DNA from: Enterocytospora artemiae | Taxonomy: Eukaryota; Microsporidia | Assembly (NCBI GenBank): GCA_038659295.1 | Contig: JASNGC010000001.1 | Location: 310,001-374,000, forward strand | Direction: 5' to 3' | Length of the DNA: 64,000 bases | Shown here: in pieces, positions 1-9,736 of the stretch | How positions within the stretch are numbered: position 1 is the stretch's first letter | Layout: each line of letters opens with the position of its first letter | The notes under the pieces: generated by a model | What the model was told of the DNA's origin: nothing | Database searches by the model: none | The model's input: only the letters and a program-made list of their open reading frames with translations | Translations under genes and position numbers: made by a program

Positions 1-2592
1 ATCTGCATTTCCTATAAGAATTGACACATTTACCATTTCTCTACAACATTCGTCGAGTCTCAAGATCAATCTGACGAATGATCCTTCCTGAATTGAATGC
101 TTTGCAACTATCGGGCCAAGACCAACTCCATTCGCCCAATCATAAACAGCTTGGGCCATTCCAAAGTTCAATGACGGGAAGCATGGTATGTTTAGCCTGT
201 CAATGTCGGTTTGAAGCTCTATGTATGCTTGTTTAATTTCATCGAATCTTGAAGTGAATTCTTCGTCCAAGTCCTGGGAATCGGTATCCTCCTCATATAT
301 CATGGAGCTCATCAAAGCAAGAATTTCTGGGGGAGTTAAACCTTCAAAAAAATTCCCAAATACCAATTCTGTAACAAAAACATCGTTAACTGTTCTAATT
401 TCCGCAGCCACCCGCCCCTTAATTGTAACTGTTCCATCAACAACAAAGCCCTTCTCGACTAGAAACCTAATTCTAGCTGTGTATTCTTCCATCTGAACCA
501 AACTTTTTTCCGAATATTTGTTTTTAATAAAGATGATCTCATTATTAATGGTATAATCAATAATTCTATCATAATAATGCCTGGAAAAACAATTACTATG
601 AACGCAGGAAAATGTACCCAATTTTTCAAAGAACTGCTTTAAAGCCCTGCTCTTTAAAACTGAGTCAACAGATTTGACATTGTAATTAAATGAAATTTGA
701 TCATCCTCGACATAGAATATAATATCCTCAAAGGTAATTTCGGACCTAGTAGTTTCCGAGAATACCAGTGGGCAATATTTGGAGAATTTTCCAATGTTTT
801 TGTGAACGATGGCTTTGAGTTCATCAAACCTCCGGCCAATAAATTGATCGAAATCTAGAATTTCGTTTTTAATACTAAAAAATATACTCTTGAGACATCC
901 CTTGGCTGGGATACATGTTATTTTATTTCCCACAATGGTCTTAACTATGCACAAGTTGTTGTCCTTTGTGATAACAGTGTCCCCTTCCTTCAAAAACAAT
1001 TTAATGAGTGTGTGATTATCGTTACATATTTTTTGGAAGTACTCTAGGAAATCTAGGCTATCTTCACAGCCAGAACACTGGAGAGTTTGATAAGTCTCTA
1101 GACTATTCAATCTAGCCATATCTGTTGAAAACCCTTTTTGTATCCCATGTTCTTTGAAACTACTCCTCATAAGATCTTCTACAGTGATATTTCCTCGGAG
1201 AGCCATTAGAATCAGCGAAAAACTTAACTTGAATTGGGATCTCAAATTAAGCGGATATCCATCTATCACCTTCTTAATGGTGGTCAAAGGAGGATTGCGC
1301 TGGTCTGCGATAATAACAGTTCCAACTTTGTCCATTCCTCTTCTTCCTGCCCTTCCACTCATCTGAATGAACTCCCCAGTTTCCAAGTATCGATAATGAG
1401 AGTTATCAATTTTTGTTAAGGATAAGAACACACAGCATTTGGCTGGCATATTAACACCCATTGCGAATGTTTCCGTGGCAATAAGGATTTTAACCAAATT
1501 TTGTGAGAAAAGAATTTCTATACATTCCTTGACAAAAGGTAGCAATGAACCATGATGCACTGCAATTCCCTTTCTCACTTGTTCTGACATTCTGCATACC
1601 TGTGGGAGATATCTATCGGCATTTGTCAAATTGCACATGGCCTCATCCAGAAATTGATCGATCTTTTTTTTCTCCATGGAGTTGGTCAAATCTAAAGCCT
1701 CCAGGCTCCTTCCATACTCTTCGCACAGTTTCTTCGAAAAAGAAAAAAATATGGCAGGCATCAATCTGCGATTTGTCACAAAATGGCCCAGATCGTTAAT
1801 TCTAAATCGCCCTCCTGGTTTGTTCTTTTTTGAATATGGAAGTAAACGATTTTTAAAATTAGTTGGTGTTGCTTCTGATTTGGGCTCCGCAATAGAGTAT
1901 ACTTCAAAATCACTGTAAATTACAAATTCTAGTGGAACTGCCCGTTTCTCCGTGGAAATAACATATATGCACCTTTCTTTAGTGCGCCCGACCCATTCGC
2001 TAAACTCCATAGAGTTTGGAATTGTTGCACTCAGCATCACAAGACAAATATGCCTTGGTAGCATTATTATTGATTCCTCCCAAACCACCCCACGATCACA
2101 GTCATTAATATAATGAACTTCATCAAAAATAACAAATTCCGTGGTTCTTAATATGTCAGAGTTCCTATAGACCATATTCCTTAGAATTTCAGTAGTCATG
2201 ATCAAACAGTTTGCTTCTGGGTTTACTTGGACATCTCCCGTTATTAACCCTACATTTTCAAACCTACTCTTAAAGTCAAAGAATTTTTGATTTGAAAGGG
2301 CTTTTATTGGGGAAGTGTAAATCACACGATTGCCTTGTTTCAGGGCCATATGTATTGCATATTCAGCCACTAGTGTTTTTCCAGAACTTGTATGAGCTGA
2401 GACAAAGATAGATTCGTGCTTCTGTAAGAAATAGAAAGATTGCTTTTGAAAAATGTCCGGTTTGAACGAAATATTTAATATACTCTCTTCAACAGTGGTG
2501 GAGTAATCATCCGGTAGCCAATTACCAACCAATTTCTTTGCATATTGATTTATTTCGATTGCTTCTTTGAATTCAGACATATTAAAGTTCAT
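1..2592 (-). CDS. SKI2: SKI2-type RNA helicase, C-terminus cut by window edge
   Basis: A DExH-box 3'-5' RNA helicase of the cytoplasmic Ski complex, which feeds mRNA to the exosome. From the start codon at 2592 (CCCAAAATG) the frame stays open for 864 codons to the window edge. The Walker A motif is AHTSSGKT (about residue 65), the DEAD-box position reads DEVH followed by YINDCDRGVVWEE, and motif VI reads QMSGRAGRRGMD. The stretch WVGRTKERCIYVISTEKR matches SKI2 (which has IYVISTPKRPVPLE) better than MTR4, whose equivalent part reads HVVYTDYRPTPLQ. The protein begins almost directly with the helicase core and so lacks the long N-terminal extension of yeast Ski2. A large arch-type region follows the helicase core. 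MTR4 is the main alternative but fits less well. Confidence 0.88.
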   Translation of the reverse strand, partial: MNFNMSEFKEAIEINQYAKKLVGNWLPDDYSTTVEESILNISFKPDIFQKQSFYFLQKHESIFVSAHTSSGKTLVAEYAIHMALKQGNRVIYTSPIKALSNQKFFDFKSRFENVGLITGDVQVNPEANCLIMTTEILRNMVYRNSDILRTTEFVIFDEVHYINDCDRGVVWEESIIMLPRHICLVMLSATIPNSMEFSEWVGRTKERCIYVISTEKRAVPLEFVIYSDFEVYSIAEPKSEATPTNFKNRLLPYSKKNKPGGRFRINDLGHFVTNRRLMPAIFFSFSKKLCEEYGRSLEALDLTNSMEKKKIDQFLDEAMCNLTNADRYLPQVCRMSEQVRKGIAVHHGSLLPFVKECIEILFSQNLVKILIATETFAMGVNMPAKCCVFLSLTKIDNSHYRYLETGEFIQMSGRAGRRGMDKVGTVIIADQRNPPLTTIKKVIDGYPLNLRSQFKLSFSLILMALRGNITVEDLMRSSFKEHGIQKGFSTDMARLNSLETYQTLQCSGCEDSLDFLEYFQKICNDNHTLIKLFLKEGDTVITKDNNLCIVKTIVGNKITCIPAKGCLKSIFFSIKNEILDFDQFIGRRFDELKAIVHKNIGKFSKYCPLVFSETTRSEITFEDIIFYVEDDQISFNYNVKSVDSVLKSRALKQFFEKLGTFSCVHSNCFSRHYYDRIIDYTINNEIIFIKNKYSEKSLVQMEEYTARIRFLVEKGFVVDGTVTIKGRVAAEIRTVNDVFVTELVFGNFFEGLTPPEILALMSSMIYEEDTDSQDLDEEFTSRFDEIKQAYIELQTDIDRLNIPCFPSLNFGMAQAVYDWANGVGLGPIVAKHSIQEGSFVRLILRLDECCREMVNVSILIGNAD

Positions 2593-2943
2593 TTTGGGTT
2601 CTACAAAAATATTTTAAAAACTTCTTTTAAGATGGCAATAGTTAATATTGCAGAGTCTCCAAATCTTAGGAGTGAAAACTAGCCGTACAGGCCAATCAAA
2701 GAATAAGAGCAACTAGCAAATTTATAAATTTGATATGGTCTTGGATCTGTTCAAAATTTTGAATTATATTATGAAATGTACACATATATTGAGAAATTTA
2801 TTACTTCAATAATTCATACTTGATACGTGTGTGTCTCATGAATTCCTACAACAAAGAAAATTTTGGAAAACTTCACAGTCTTTATAACAACATTATTTAA
2901 AAGTAAATCCCATCGCTAAGTATTGCTTGCATAAGATTGGTTT
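2593..2943. other. intergenic region, no gene seen
   Basis: AT-rich spacer upstream of SKI2 and downstream of the EXO70-like gene. It contains the perfect palindrome AAATTTATAAATTT near 2718 but no tRNA-like arms and no start codon preceded by CCC or GGG. Confidence 0.6.
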
Positions 2944-4428
2944 TTATTCTCCAAAATAGGTTCTTTCAATGAGTTCCTTGAAGTGTAGGGTTTGCCCCTG
3001 AATAATTCTCCTGACAATTAAGTCTTCAACAATTTCCTTGAGACCGTCCTGGACTTTCTTTCTTTGTTCATCGGGCAAGTAGTACTTTGCGTGAATTTCA
3101 AATTCATTCTCCAGATACCTGTTCAGCTCCAATCCTTTAAGTGTTTCCAAATTTATTTTCCACATTCCAAGAATAAGTTGGCAGTCTTTATCTACAGATG
3201 ACTTAAGATTCATCCCATTAATCTTTTTAATGTGATTTTTGAATATACACTTGTTATTTATTAAATAAACATACTTCTCAATGTCCGATAGTTGTCCAGA
3301 AAGCGATTGTGTTTTGATCAAGCACTTTCCAGCAAAATTCTCTGCAAGATCCTTGGCCTTATAAACCCCAAAGGAGGGCCCGAACTTTGATACCCAATCT
3401 TCCTTTAGATTTTCATTTTCTTTGAAGCTGGTTAATATCTCTTCCATGGTTACGTTGAGATCCTCGGTCCTCAATTTCGAGTTTGGATGCTCAATGAACT
3501 CAAGCTCAGCCAAGAATTGAACCAGGCAGTTTAATATTACCTTGTTGATTTGATCTTTGAATATAAAAATATCTTCGATCTCCTTTATGACAGGTCCCTT
3601 GGAATGCTTCAAATTACCCGATAGTTTAATTAACAATGGAATATCGGTTCCTTTCGGGTTTTTCTCGATCTTCATAAGGTGGTCACATATAACTTTTTTA
3701 AGGTTAATAATCATTAGGCTAATAAGTCCGATGTTTATATTGTGTGCAACTCTTTTACCTAAGATCTCGATATTCAATTTAATTATCAGATTGAAATACT
3801 GGGTTAAGTTAGCTGTGGAGGATACCAAGGCACCAAAATTGTTTTGAATCCCAAAAAATCCCATTTTTGAATGAACCTGCCTTGTGTATTCTCTTGTAAG
3901 ATCTTTTTCATTCATATTCTTTAACAAGAATTGTGAATATAGATGAATGTTCTGAATAACTTTGGGAAGACGTGTAAGTGCGTTTAAGAACGATAATTTT
4001 ATAGAATTTACCACTTTGTCAAAATACTCTCTTGATTCTTTCACAAATATTCTTACAATATTTACGTCAGAATATTCTTTGAGATTATTCAGAGCATTTT
4101 TATAGTCTGTCAAAAGTTCAATAATCTTTAATTCATCCAATTCTCTTATGGAGATAACAGCATTTTCGTTTTCTAAAGGCGAGTGCTCTATCTTTATTCT
4201 TATTTTCTCTAGCTTCTTTTGTGTTGTGGTGTAACAATCATAAAACCCCAATAGATTTCCAATATTTTCTTTAGGCTGTATAAACGGTTTAAAAGAGTCC
4301 ATGACTTTGTAGTCTGTACTCCTGAGCTTCCTCAAAAGCTGATTGCACATGTTCTCGATGGTCTCAGCAAGCTTCATCTGCCTTGCATGCTTATCCATCT
4401 GATTGGAGCTAAGTTCATCCCTAACCAT
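2944..4428 (-). CDS. EXO70-like exocyst subunit (tentative)
   Basis: A 494-residue, almost entirely alpha-helical protein. The last third carries a pattern seen in Exo70: YVYLINNKCIFKNHI (the family has a LFLLNNxxYI segment) followed about 60 residues later by YYLPDEQRKKVQDGLKEIV (the family has a PDxELRExL segment). Exo70 tethers secretory vesicles to the plasma membrane within the exocyst. Yeast and human Exo70 are about 620-680 residues, so this would be a shortened copy. The start is supported by CCCC just upstream (CCCCAGCATG). The N-terminal half has no motif I can name. Other helical-rod tethering subunits (COG, GARP, other exocyst subunits) remain possible. Confidence 0.45.
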   Translation of the reverse strand: MVRDELSSNQMDKHARQMKLAETIENMCNQLLRKLRSTDYKVMDSFKPFIQPKENIGNLLGFYDCYTTTQKKLEKIRIKIEHSPLENENAVISIRELDELKIIELLTDYKNALNNLKEYSDVNIVRIFVKESREYFDKVVNSIKLSFLNALTRLPKVIQNIHLYSQFLLKNMNEKDLTREYTRQVHSKMGFFGIQNNFGALVSSTANLTQYFNLIIKLNIEILGKRVAHNINIGLISLMIINLKKVICDHLMKIEKNPKGTDIPLLIKLSGNLKHSKGPVIKEIEDIFIFKDQINKVILNCLVQFLAELEFIEHPNSKLRTEDLNVTMEEILTSFKENENLKEDWVSKFGPSFGVYKAKDLAENFAGKCLIKTQSLSGQLSDIEKYVYLINNKCIFKNHIKKINGMNLKSSVDKDCQLILGMWKINLETLKGLELNRYLENEFEIHAKYYLPDEQRKKVQDGLKEIVEDLIVRRIIQGQTLHFKELIERTYFGE

Positions 4429-4667
4429 GCTGGGGTTAAGAATAAATCTAGAAATTTATAGACTCAACCCACATGGCTAAGATTTAGGCTAATCTCACAA
4501 TTGTTTGCATCGTATATACCTGAGCATCAACAATTTCTTAGGTTTACCCCAACGTAGATTGGAGTTACTTGCAGGTTGGGTTAATTTGGCTCAGTAATGA
4601 ACTCCCTTCAGAATTAACCAATAGTTGCTTTAGGGAAAAATATTTAAGGCCTGAGCCTGCCCCTTAA

Positions 4668-6311
4668 ATGGATTTGAATGCGATAATAGAACACTTCGTT
4701 TTATTCAGCTTCGGTATCGGTTCTAACGGAGAAGAGACTGCAATGTTCGGAATCAATACAGAGGATCCCTCAAAGAAATTTATAGAGAAAGTCACGAAAA
4801 TTTCTACTGACAAGATACGCTTCCCCTCCTCAGTTTATTCAACAGCAGAGAAACAAGTCATTAATATAATCAACGATATACCACTAAATAACGAACACCA
4901 TCTACTTGTGGTTAGTCGCCTGTCTTCTGGGGGTGCCAATGATGAGATATTTGAGGTTGAATTACTTAATGAAAAGCTCCAGGTTGTTACTAGTCTCGTA
5001 AAGACAACAGTTACTCCGCTGTATTTTTTAGATGCTGTTAGTAATACTCCGATTCTCGTTTATCAATCGAAGAATAACATTGTCTTTGGGCGTATCACCA
5101 TCAACGGATTGACGTCATCAGATTTCAAACCAATTTCCGGAAAACTGGCTCCGAACCATACAAGTGCTTATCTAGATTTAACTGGAAACTTAATTCCGGA
5201 TTTAGCACTAATTACAATTAATGAGGATATGTCTGTCAACCTAGATATACATCGCCTGGTCGATGGAAATTTCACATGTATTCAGAAGCTCAATTTAGGG
5301 AGTAATATTCATTCCATTGCATTTATTTTTTCAGAAAAAGATTATATCCACTATGATTTAATTGTTATAAAGGACAGTAATGAAGGAGCCTTTTTAAGTC
5401 TTTATCAAAATCTAAAAAACTCTGAGAGTCTACAGATGTTTAGAGACATTGATAAGACATTAAAATATCTAAAAGCATCAGAGAATTTTACAGAGAATAT
5501 TTACTCTGAAACTCCAGCAATTCATCCCCTAAAGTGTTCGATCAGAAAGACCAATGGGTTTGGAATGCAGTCTGGTATTTTCATTGCAGATATCAATTCC
5601 AGTGGTAGACAGCACATTTTTGTGATCACAGAAGAGGGTAAAATTAAAGGCTTTAGATTAAAAAACAAGGCTATAAATGAGGTGAGTTACCAAAGTAGGC
5701 TGGATTCACTAACCAAGGTCCTAAGCATCTCTGCTGCAGACTTCAATGATTTTGGACAGCTTTCTTTGGTTATCAACTCTGAAGAAGAGGCAAAATGTAA
5801 GCTATTTTCAGCCCGTATTTCTAAGGAAGTTATATATAACAAAATTGACCTCACATCAGTTAGTGGAACCCCCAGTTTTTCCTCACATGTGCCTGGGTTG
5901 TCATATCTTATGGGATTGGATAATGGATCACGGTTTAAAAAATTTTCACAGCCAAGCCAAAATTCATATCCGTCTCTCTATAAGCCTGGTGTATTTGTGG
6001 GACTTGGAGAGACAAACTTTTTCCTGCAATATCTCCTGGTTGGAATTCCATTTTCGAAATCTCCCGCAATAGATCAGATCAAATTTGATCTTTTTCCAAA
6101 TACAACCTGTATCTTTTTTATAGAAGATCGTGATCTCCTGACCTTTAAGGTATACTTTAAATCTCCCCATATTGCAGCAGTCTTTTATTTCCTGGCTGTG
6201 TTCGCCATGGTTGATTTGATTATCCTAGTATATCTTACGTACAGAGAAAAGAATATGACCAAGAAAAATAAGAAGGTCAATGGAATGACACAACTTTTCA
6301 ACGTTTTATAA
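4668..6311 (+). CDS. ITFG1/LINKIN (T-cell immunomodulatory protein)-like membrane protein
   Basis: A 547-residue type I membrane protein with FG-GAP-like beta-propeller repeats; one reads AYLDLTGNLIPDLALIT and another FIADINSSGRQHIFVITEEG. The C-terminal block GVFVGLGETNFFLQYLLVG and the following IPF segment match the conserved ITFG1 region LGLGRSANFLDHLYVGIP. One transmembrane helix lies at about residues 500-525 (AAVFYFLAVFAMVDLIILVYL) with a short basic tail. The N-terminal hydrophobic stretch is short, so any signal peptide is weak. Human ITFG1 is about 610 residues. In animals the family supports cell adhesion; its role in a unicellular parasite is unknown. CCCC lies directly before the start (CCCCTTAAATG) and the stop overlaps AATAAA. 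Confidence 0.75.
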   Translation: MDLNAIIEHFVLFSFGIGSNGEETAMFGINTEDPSKKFIEKVTKISTDKIRFPSSVYSTAEKQVINIINDIPLNNEHHLLVVSRLSSGGANDEIFEVELLNEKLQVVTSLVKTTVTPLYFLDAVSNTPILVYQSKNNIVFGRITINGLTSSDFKPISGKLAPNHTSAYLDLTGNLIPDLALITINEDMSVNLDIHRLVDGNFTCIQKLNLGSNIHSIAFIFSEKDYIHYDLIVIKDSNEGAFLSLYQNLKNSESLQMFRDIDKTLKYLKASENFTENIYSETPAIHPLKCSIRKTNGFGMQSGIFIADINSSGRQHIFVITEEGKIKGFRLKNKAINEVSYQSRLDSLTKVLSISAADFNDFGQLSLVINSEEEAKCKLFSARISKEVIYNKIDLTSVSGTPSFSSHVPGLSYLMGLDNGSRFKKFSQPSQNSYPSLYKPGVFVGLGETNFFLQYLLVGIPFSKSPAIDQIKFDLFPNTTCIFFIEDRDLLTFKVYFKSPHIAAVFYFLAVFAMVDLIILVYLTYREKNMTKKNKKVNGMTQLFNVL

Positions 6312-6442
6312 ATAAATGCAATAGGAGATTGTCAATATTATCTTATGATCAATAATACAAGGTCCCAAACCTTTGGAGAAAAGTTAAAATCCAGTATTAC
6401 TGGAAGGCACTGATTGTAGAAAAGATATTACTAAAATTTTAT

Positions 6443-7648
6443 TTATGTAAAATACATAATGTTTGATTTCTTTTTTGACATAACTTCATTAATTCCATTG
6501 GCAAAGTCTACTTGTCCAATAGATGATCTATTTTGTCTAATTGCAGACATACCAGCCTCCACACACACAGCTTTGCATTGTGCGCCATTAAATCCTTCAG
6601 TCGATCTGGCCAATTCATCAAAATTAACAGCATCATCGACACACATCTTTCTAGCGTGAATTTGAATAATTCTTTTTCTCCCTTCCAGGCTCGGCAGTGG
6701 GAATTCAATCTTCCTGTCAAGCCTGCCTGATCTTAAGAGTGCTGGATCAAGTATGTCAACTCTGTTTGTGGCTGCAATAATCTTTATATCTGAATTGACC
6801 GAAAATCCATCCAGCTCGTTCAATAGTTCTAACATCGTTCGTTGAACCTCCCTATCACCTGTCTTGTCCGAGGTGGCTCTTTTTGTTCCAATGGCATCTA
6901 TTTCATCGATAAATATTATGCACGGCTTCTTATCTTTCGCAAGAGCAAAGGTGTCTCTTACCAGTCTGGCTCCATCGCCAATATACATTTGTACCAACTG
7001 TGGGCCTGCTAGCTTTAGAAATGTAGCATTTGTTTTAGAAGCACATGCTCTTGCCATTAAAGTCTTACCCGTTCCCGGAGGTCCATACATCAAAACCCCC
7101 TTTGGAGGATGAATATTCAGTTTTGAAAACCTCTCTGGGAAAAGTAGAGGAAGAACAATGGCTTCGTTCAATTCCTCAATCTGTCTCTCCAATCCGCCAA
7201 TATCCTCATATGTTTCGTCAGGTTTTCCATCCAATTCCATGGAAAGTACTTTTGCATCATAAGTTGGAGGAAGTTTTTCAAAAATAATATTTGTTTCCTT
7301 ATGTAATGCCACTAAATCCCCTGGCTTTAATTCTTCCGACGGAACTAGACCTAACATTTCTAAATAACTAGTCTGCCTTGTAGACGAACAAACAACACCA
7401 TTGGATTTATCAAATGTTTCTACCACATGTCCAACTAAATACGGCAAATGCTTGTTTAGTTTGATTTTGTCCATGTTTTCCACAATAAAACGTGATTTGT
7501 TGTGGATTTCATTTTGGACTCGTGTAATTTCGCTCTGGAGCATCCTAGTTTCAGAATTTATTAGTCTAGTTTTTTCCAGAATCAATTCTTCTGAAAGCAC
7601 CTCGACCTCGGGATCGAATTGCTTTAACTCTTCTATGAATTCAGCCAT
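6443..7648 (-). CDS. RPT5: 26S proteasome regulatory ATPase RPT5 (subunit 6A)
   Basis: One of six AAA ATPases of the 19S proteasome base, which unfold substrates and thread them into the 20S core. The 401 residues begin with a coiled coil, then an OB domain, then the AAA domain. Walker A GPPGTGKT lies at 189-196 and Walker B IIFIDEID near 250, followed by [20 protein letters not shown]. The sequence [13 protein letters not shown] and the C-terminal [17 protein letters not shown] identify RPT5 rather than the other RPTs. The frame is open 12 codons further upstream, but ACCCATGG marks the methionine at 7648. The C-terminus is MYFT, so the usual hydrophobic-Tyr-X tail has Phe at the Tyr position. 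Confidence 0.95.
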   Translation of the reverse strand: MAEFIEELKQFDPEVEVLSEELILEKTRLINSETRMLQSEITRVQNEIHNKSRFIVENMDKIKLNKHLPYLVGHVVETFDKSNGVVCSSTRQTSYLEMLGLVPSEELKPGDLVALHKETNIIFEKLPPTYDAKVLSMELDGKPDETYEDIGGLERQIEELNEAIVLPLLFPERFSKLNIHPPKGVLMYGPPGTGKTLMARACASKTNATFLKLAGPQLVQMYIGDGARLVRDTFALAKDKKPCIIFIDEIDAIGTKRATSDKTGDREVQRTMLELLNELDGFSVNSDIKIIAATNRVDILDPALLRSGRLDRKIEFPLPSLEGRKRIIQIHARKMCVDDAVNFDELARSTEGFNGAQCKAVCVEAGMSAIRQNRSSIGQVDFANGINEVMSKKKSNIMYFT

Positions 7649-7856
7649 GGGTGAAAAATATGTAAAAAACAAATAATATGGCATTTGCTAAGCATGGCCA
7701 TACAATGTTGTGATTGGCTGGATTGATGTTATGATACTATCCTAAACAATAAATGTCCAACTCGAACTTATTTAGCACATGGAAACACAATCCGGGAATA
7801 CTAAAATAGCACCACTGATCAACCCCATCACATAATTCTATTAAATTGACTCGCTA

Positions 7857-9089
7857 TTAAACATCATAATCAACTCTATATCCCCACATTTCAATTGTAT
7901 CCTTATATTGCTTAATCTGTGATAAAAACCGAGTTTGTATATTCTCTGCACACTTGTAGTATTGGGTATCCTTTCCATTAAATGTATAACAATTATTTAC
8001 CATCAACAAAACGTCCTGAATAAATTGATTTACGGTGGAGTACTCCGATTTCTGATATTTTTTCACAATCCTAGACAAGTCCATAGGTCTCAAAATCACA
8101 TCATAGTATTCAGGAACATCCCTTGCATCCACAGGCTCTATAAATGGCCAGGCAGATGGGTTGGATTCTAGATCGCAGATTAGGAAATACAAGAAGTCCT
8201 TCAAAAATTCATTTTGAGTTCTATCTGGCAAATGTGTGTCGATTACATCTGGAATTTCTGGATCATCATGTTCTCTGATAATATGGAACGAATTGAGATC
8301 TTTCATCTTATCTAAAAACCTATTACCTAATTTCTGAATAAGAGACTTTTGGTCGAAATAGTTGATATCCTTATATATTTTGCATTCAACAAGAGTTCCT
8401 CCATCATAATCTTTAATAAATCCAATCCACTTAGTTGACACGGGGTTCAGAGAGAACCCTTGTTTTTTAAAAAATCCAATAGCAGAATTATCAGCATATG
8501 TCAGCAAATATAGGTTTTTATCACTAGTGTATTCGTTCGAAAATTTGAAATGCTTGGCCTCATCATTTGCTGCATCATTCACATCCTGCCGATGGCTACT
8601 CACATCCTGGGCTCTTTGGAATGTCTCTAAATTACTAATTTTCAAAGTTTTACCATTCAACACATTTCCATCGCTATCAGACATATATGCTGAAAATTGT
8701 AATTTTACGGTTTCTTTTAAACAATTCATCAAAAATGTTCCATATCCACTAACATGGTTTGATGAATTTATGGCCAGGAATACAATCTCTACAAGACTGA
8801 GATTGTATGCGGGCCTATAACACACAGCCCCAATAATATCTGTTTCGTCACTGCTTGTTAACACCAAACAACAGTGTTTCTTGTCCAAAACCTGCCGTAA
8901 AATATATTCTTTGGGCATTTTTGGTAGCATCTTATGAAAGAGTGTTTTCACATTTAAGAGCATTTTCATGTTGCAATCCTTATTTGAACTTGAGATAACA
9001 AAGAGATTGTAATTATTGTTGTGGAACTCGTCCATCTTCAATCTTTCATTTGACAATTTCGGATTTTCTGCAAAATTAAAAAGTTCCAT
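7857..9089 (-). CDS. GCN5: histone acetyltransferase GCN5 with bromodomain
   Basis: Catalytic subunit of SAGA-type complexes, acetylating histone H3 tails. In 410 residues it carries the GNAT domain and a C-terminal bromodomain. The acetyl-CoA loop reads HVSGYGTFLMNCLKE (family: QVKGYGTHLMNHLKE), the likely catalytic Glu is E101 in VEIVF, and LLTYADNSAIGFFKKQGF lies at about 195-212. The bromodomain (about 310-405) has the WPF, PEYYDVI and acetyl-lysine Asn segments. About 65 residues (128-192) separate KE from LLTYAD where yeast Gcn5 has about 10, so there is a hydrophilic insertion inside the catalytic domain. The start follows CCCTCCACCATGG. It is divergent from the Pol III subunit gene, with 152 bp between the two starts. 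Confidence 0.93.
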   Translation of the reverse strand: MELFNFAENPKLSNERLKMDEFHNNNYNLFVISSSNKDCNMKMLLNVKTLFHKMLPKMPKEYILRQVLDKKHCCLVLTSSDETDIIGAVCYRPAYNLSLVEIVFLAINSSNHVSGYGTFLMNCLKETVKLQFSAYMSDSDGNVLNGKTLKISNLETFQRAQDVSSHRQDVNDAANDEAKHFKFSNEYTSDKNLYLLTYADNSAIGFFKKQGFSLNPVSTKWIGFIKDYDGGTLVECKIYKDINYFDQKSLIQKLGNRFLDKMKDLNSFHIIREHDDPEIPDVIDTHLPDRTQNEFLKDFLYFLICDLESNPSAWPFIEPVDARDVPEYYDVILRPMDLSRIVKKYQKSEYSTVNQFIQDVLLMVNNCYTFNGKDTQYYKCAENIQTRFLSQIKQYKDTIEMWGYRVDYDV

Positions 9090-9241
9090 GGTGGAGGGTG
9101 AGAAAAATGAAACTAAAAAAGAATCTCTTGGGTACAAACGTACTGCTGCAATAACATCTTGTGCATGTTTTTGTTCTATCCAACCAACTCGACAAAGTGA
9201 CTTTCACATTTTTGATTTATTTACATTTTTTAGTCCTGGAG

Positions 9242-9658
9242 ATGGAGAATGACTTGTTAAGTTTTAATTTTCCTCTAAAGAGATCGAGTGAAATTGAGCT
9301 AGAAAAGAAAATCAAACAGAAACTTAGAGATCTTTCCTTCAATCTACCAGAACAAAGAGAAATACAGCGATATACCGACAAATACGTGTCTGAAACAAAT
9401 TACGAGGCAATAATGGCAACCGTCAATCGAGAATTAACAGGACCAGAGCTTGTTAAAATGTATGGAGTCCAAGCTTCAAAAGGTATAGCAAAACTAACCT
9501 TTGATGAAAAACCAATTGGAGATGACAATGATGAGGATGAAAGGTCTAGTGAAATGGAAGATGTAAGTTTAGAAGGTGGAGATGATTATGAGGTCTATGA
9601 AAATGACGATGAACTGATAGAGGAAGAAGATAAAGAGGAAAAGGAAGCATATTTTTAA
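9242..9658 (+). CDS. RPC31: RNA polymerase III subunit RPC31 (RPC7/POLR3G-like)
   Basis: A 138-residue protein with a very acidic C-terminal third ending in KEAYF. The segment LPEQREIQRYTDKYV lines up with human RPC7 (TPEERQDIERYSKRYM) and yeast Rpc31 (GIERYSDKYL). Both family members also end in an acidic tail with a short aromatic-containing terminus (EEAAF in yeast, DEATY in human). RPC31 belongs to the RPC82/34/31 initiation trimer of Pol III. It is about half the length of yeast Rpc31 (251). The chosen start is the ATG at 9242; the frame is open further upstream, but only through near-cognate codons. Confidence 0.7.
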   Translation: MENDLLSFNFPLKRSSEIELEKKIKQKLRDLSFNLPEQREIQRYTDKYVSETNYEAIMATVNRELTGPELVKMYGVQASKGIAKLTFDEKPIGDDNDEDERSSEMEDVSLEGGDDYEVYENDDELIEEEDKEEKEAYF

Positions 9659-9736
9659 ATAAAAAGGTACTAACAACCTATTTAATGATTAAACGTTCAA
9701 CAAATCAACGAATATGTGGTAAGATTACATTTATTT

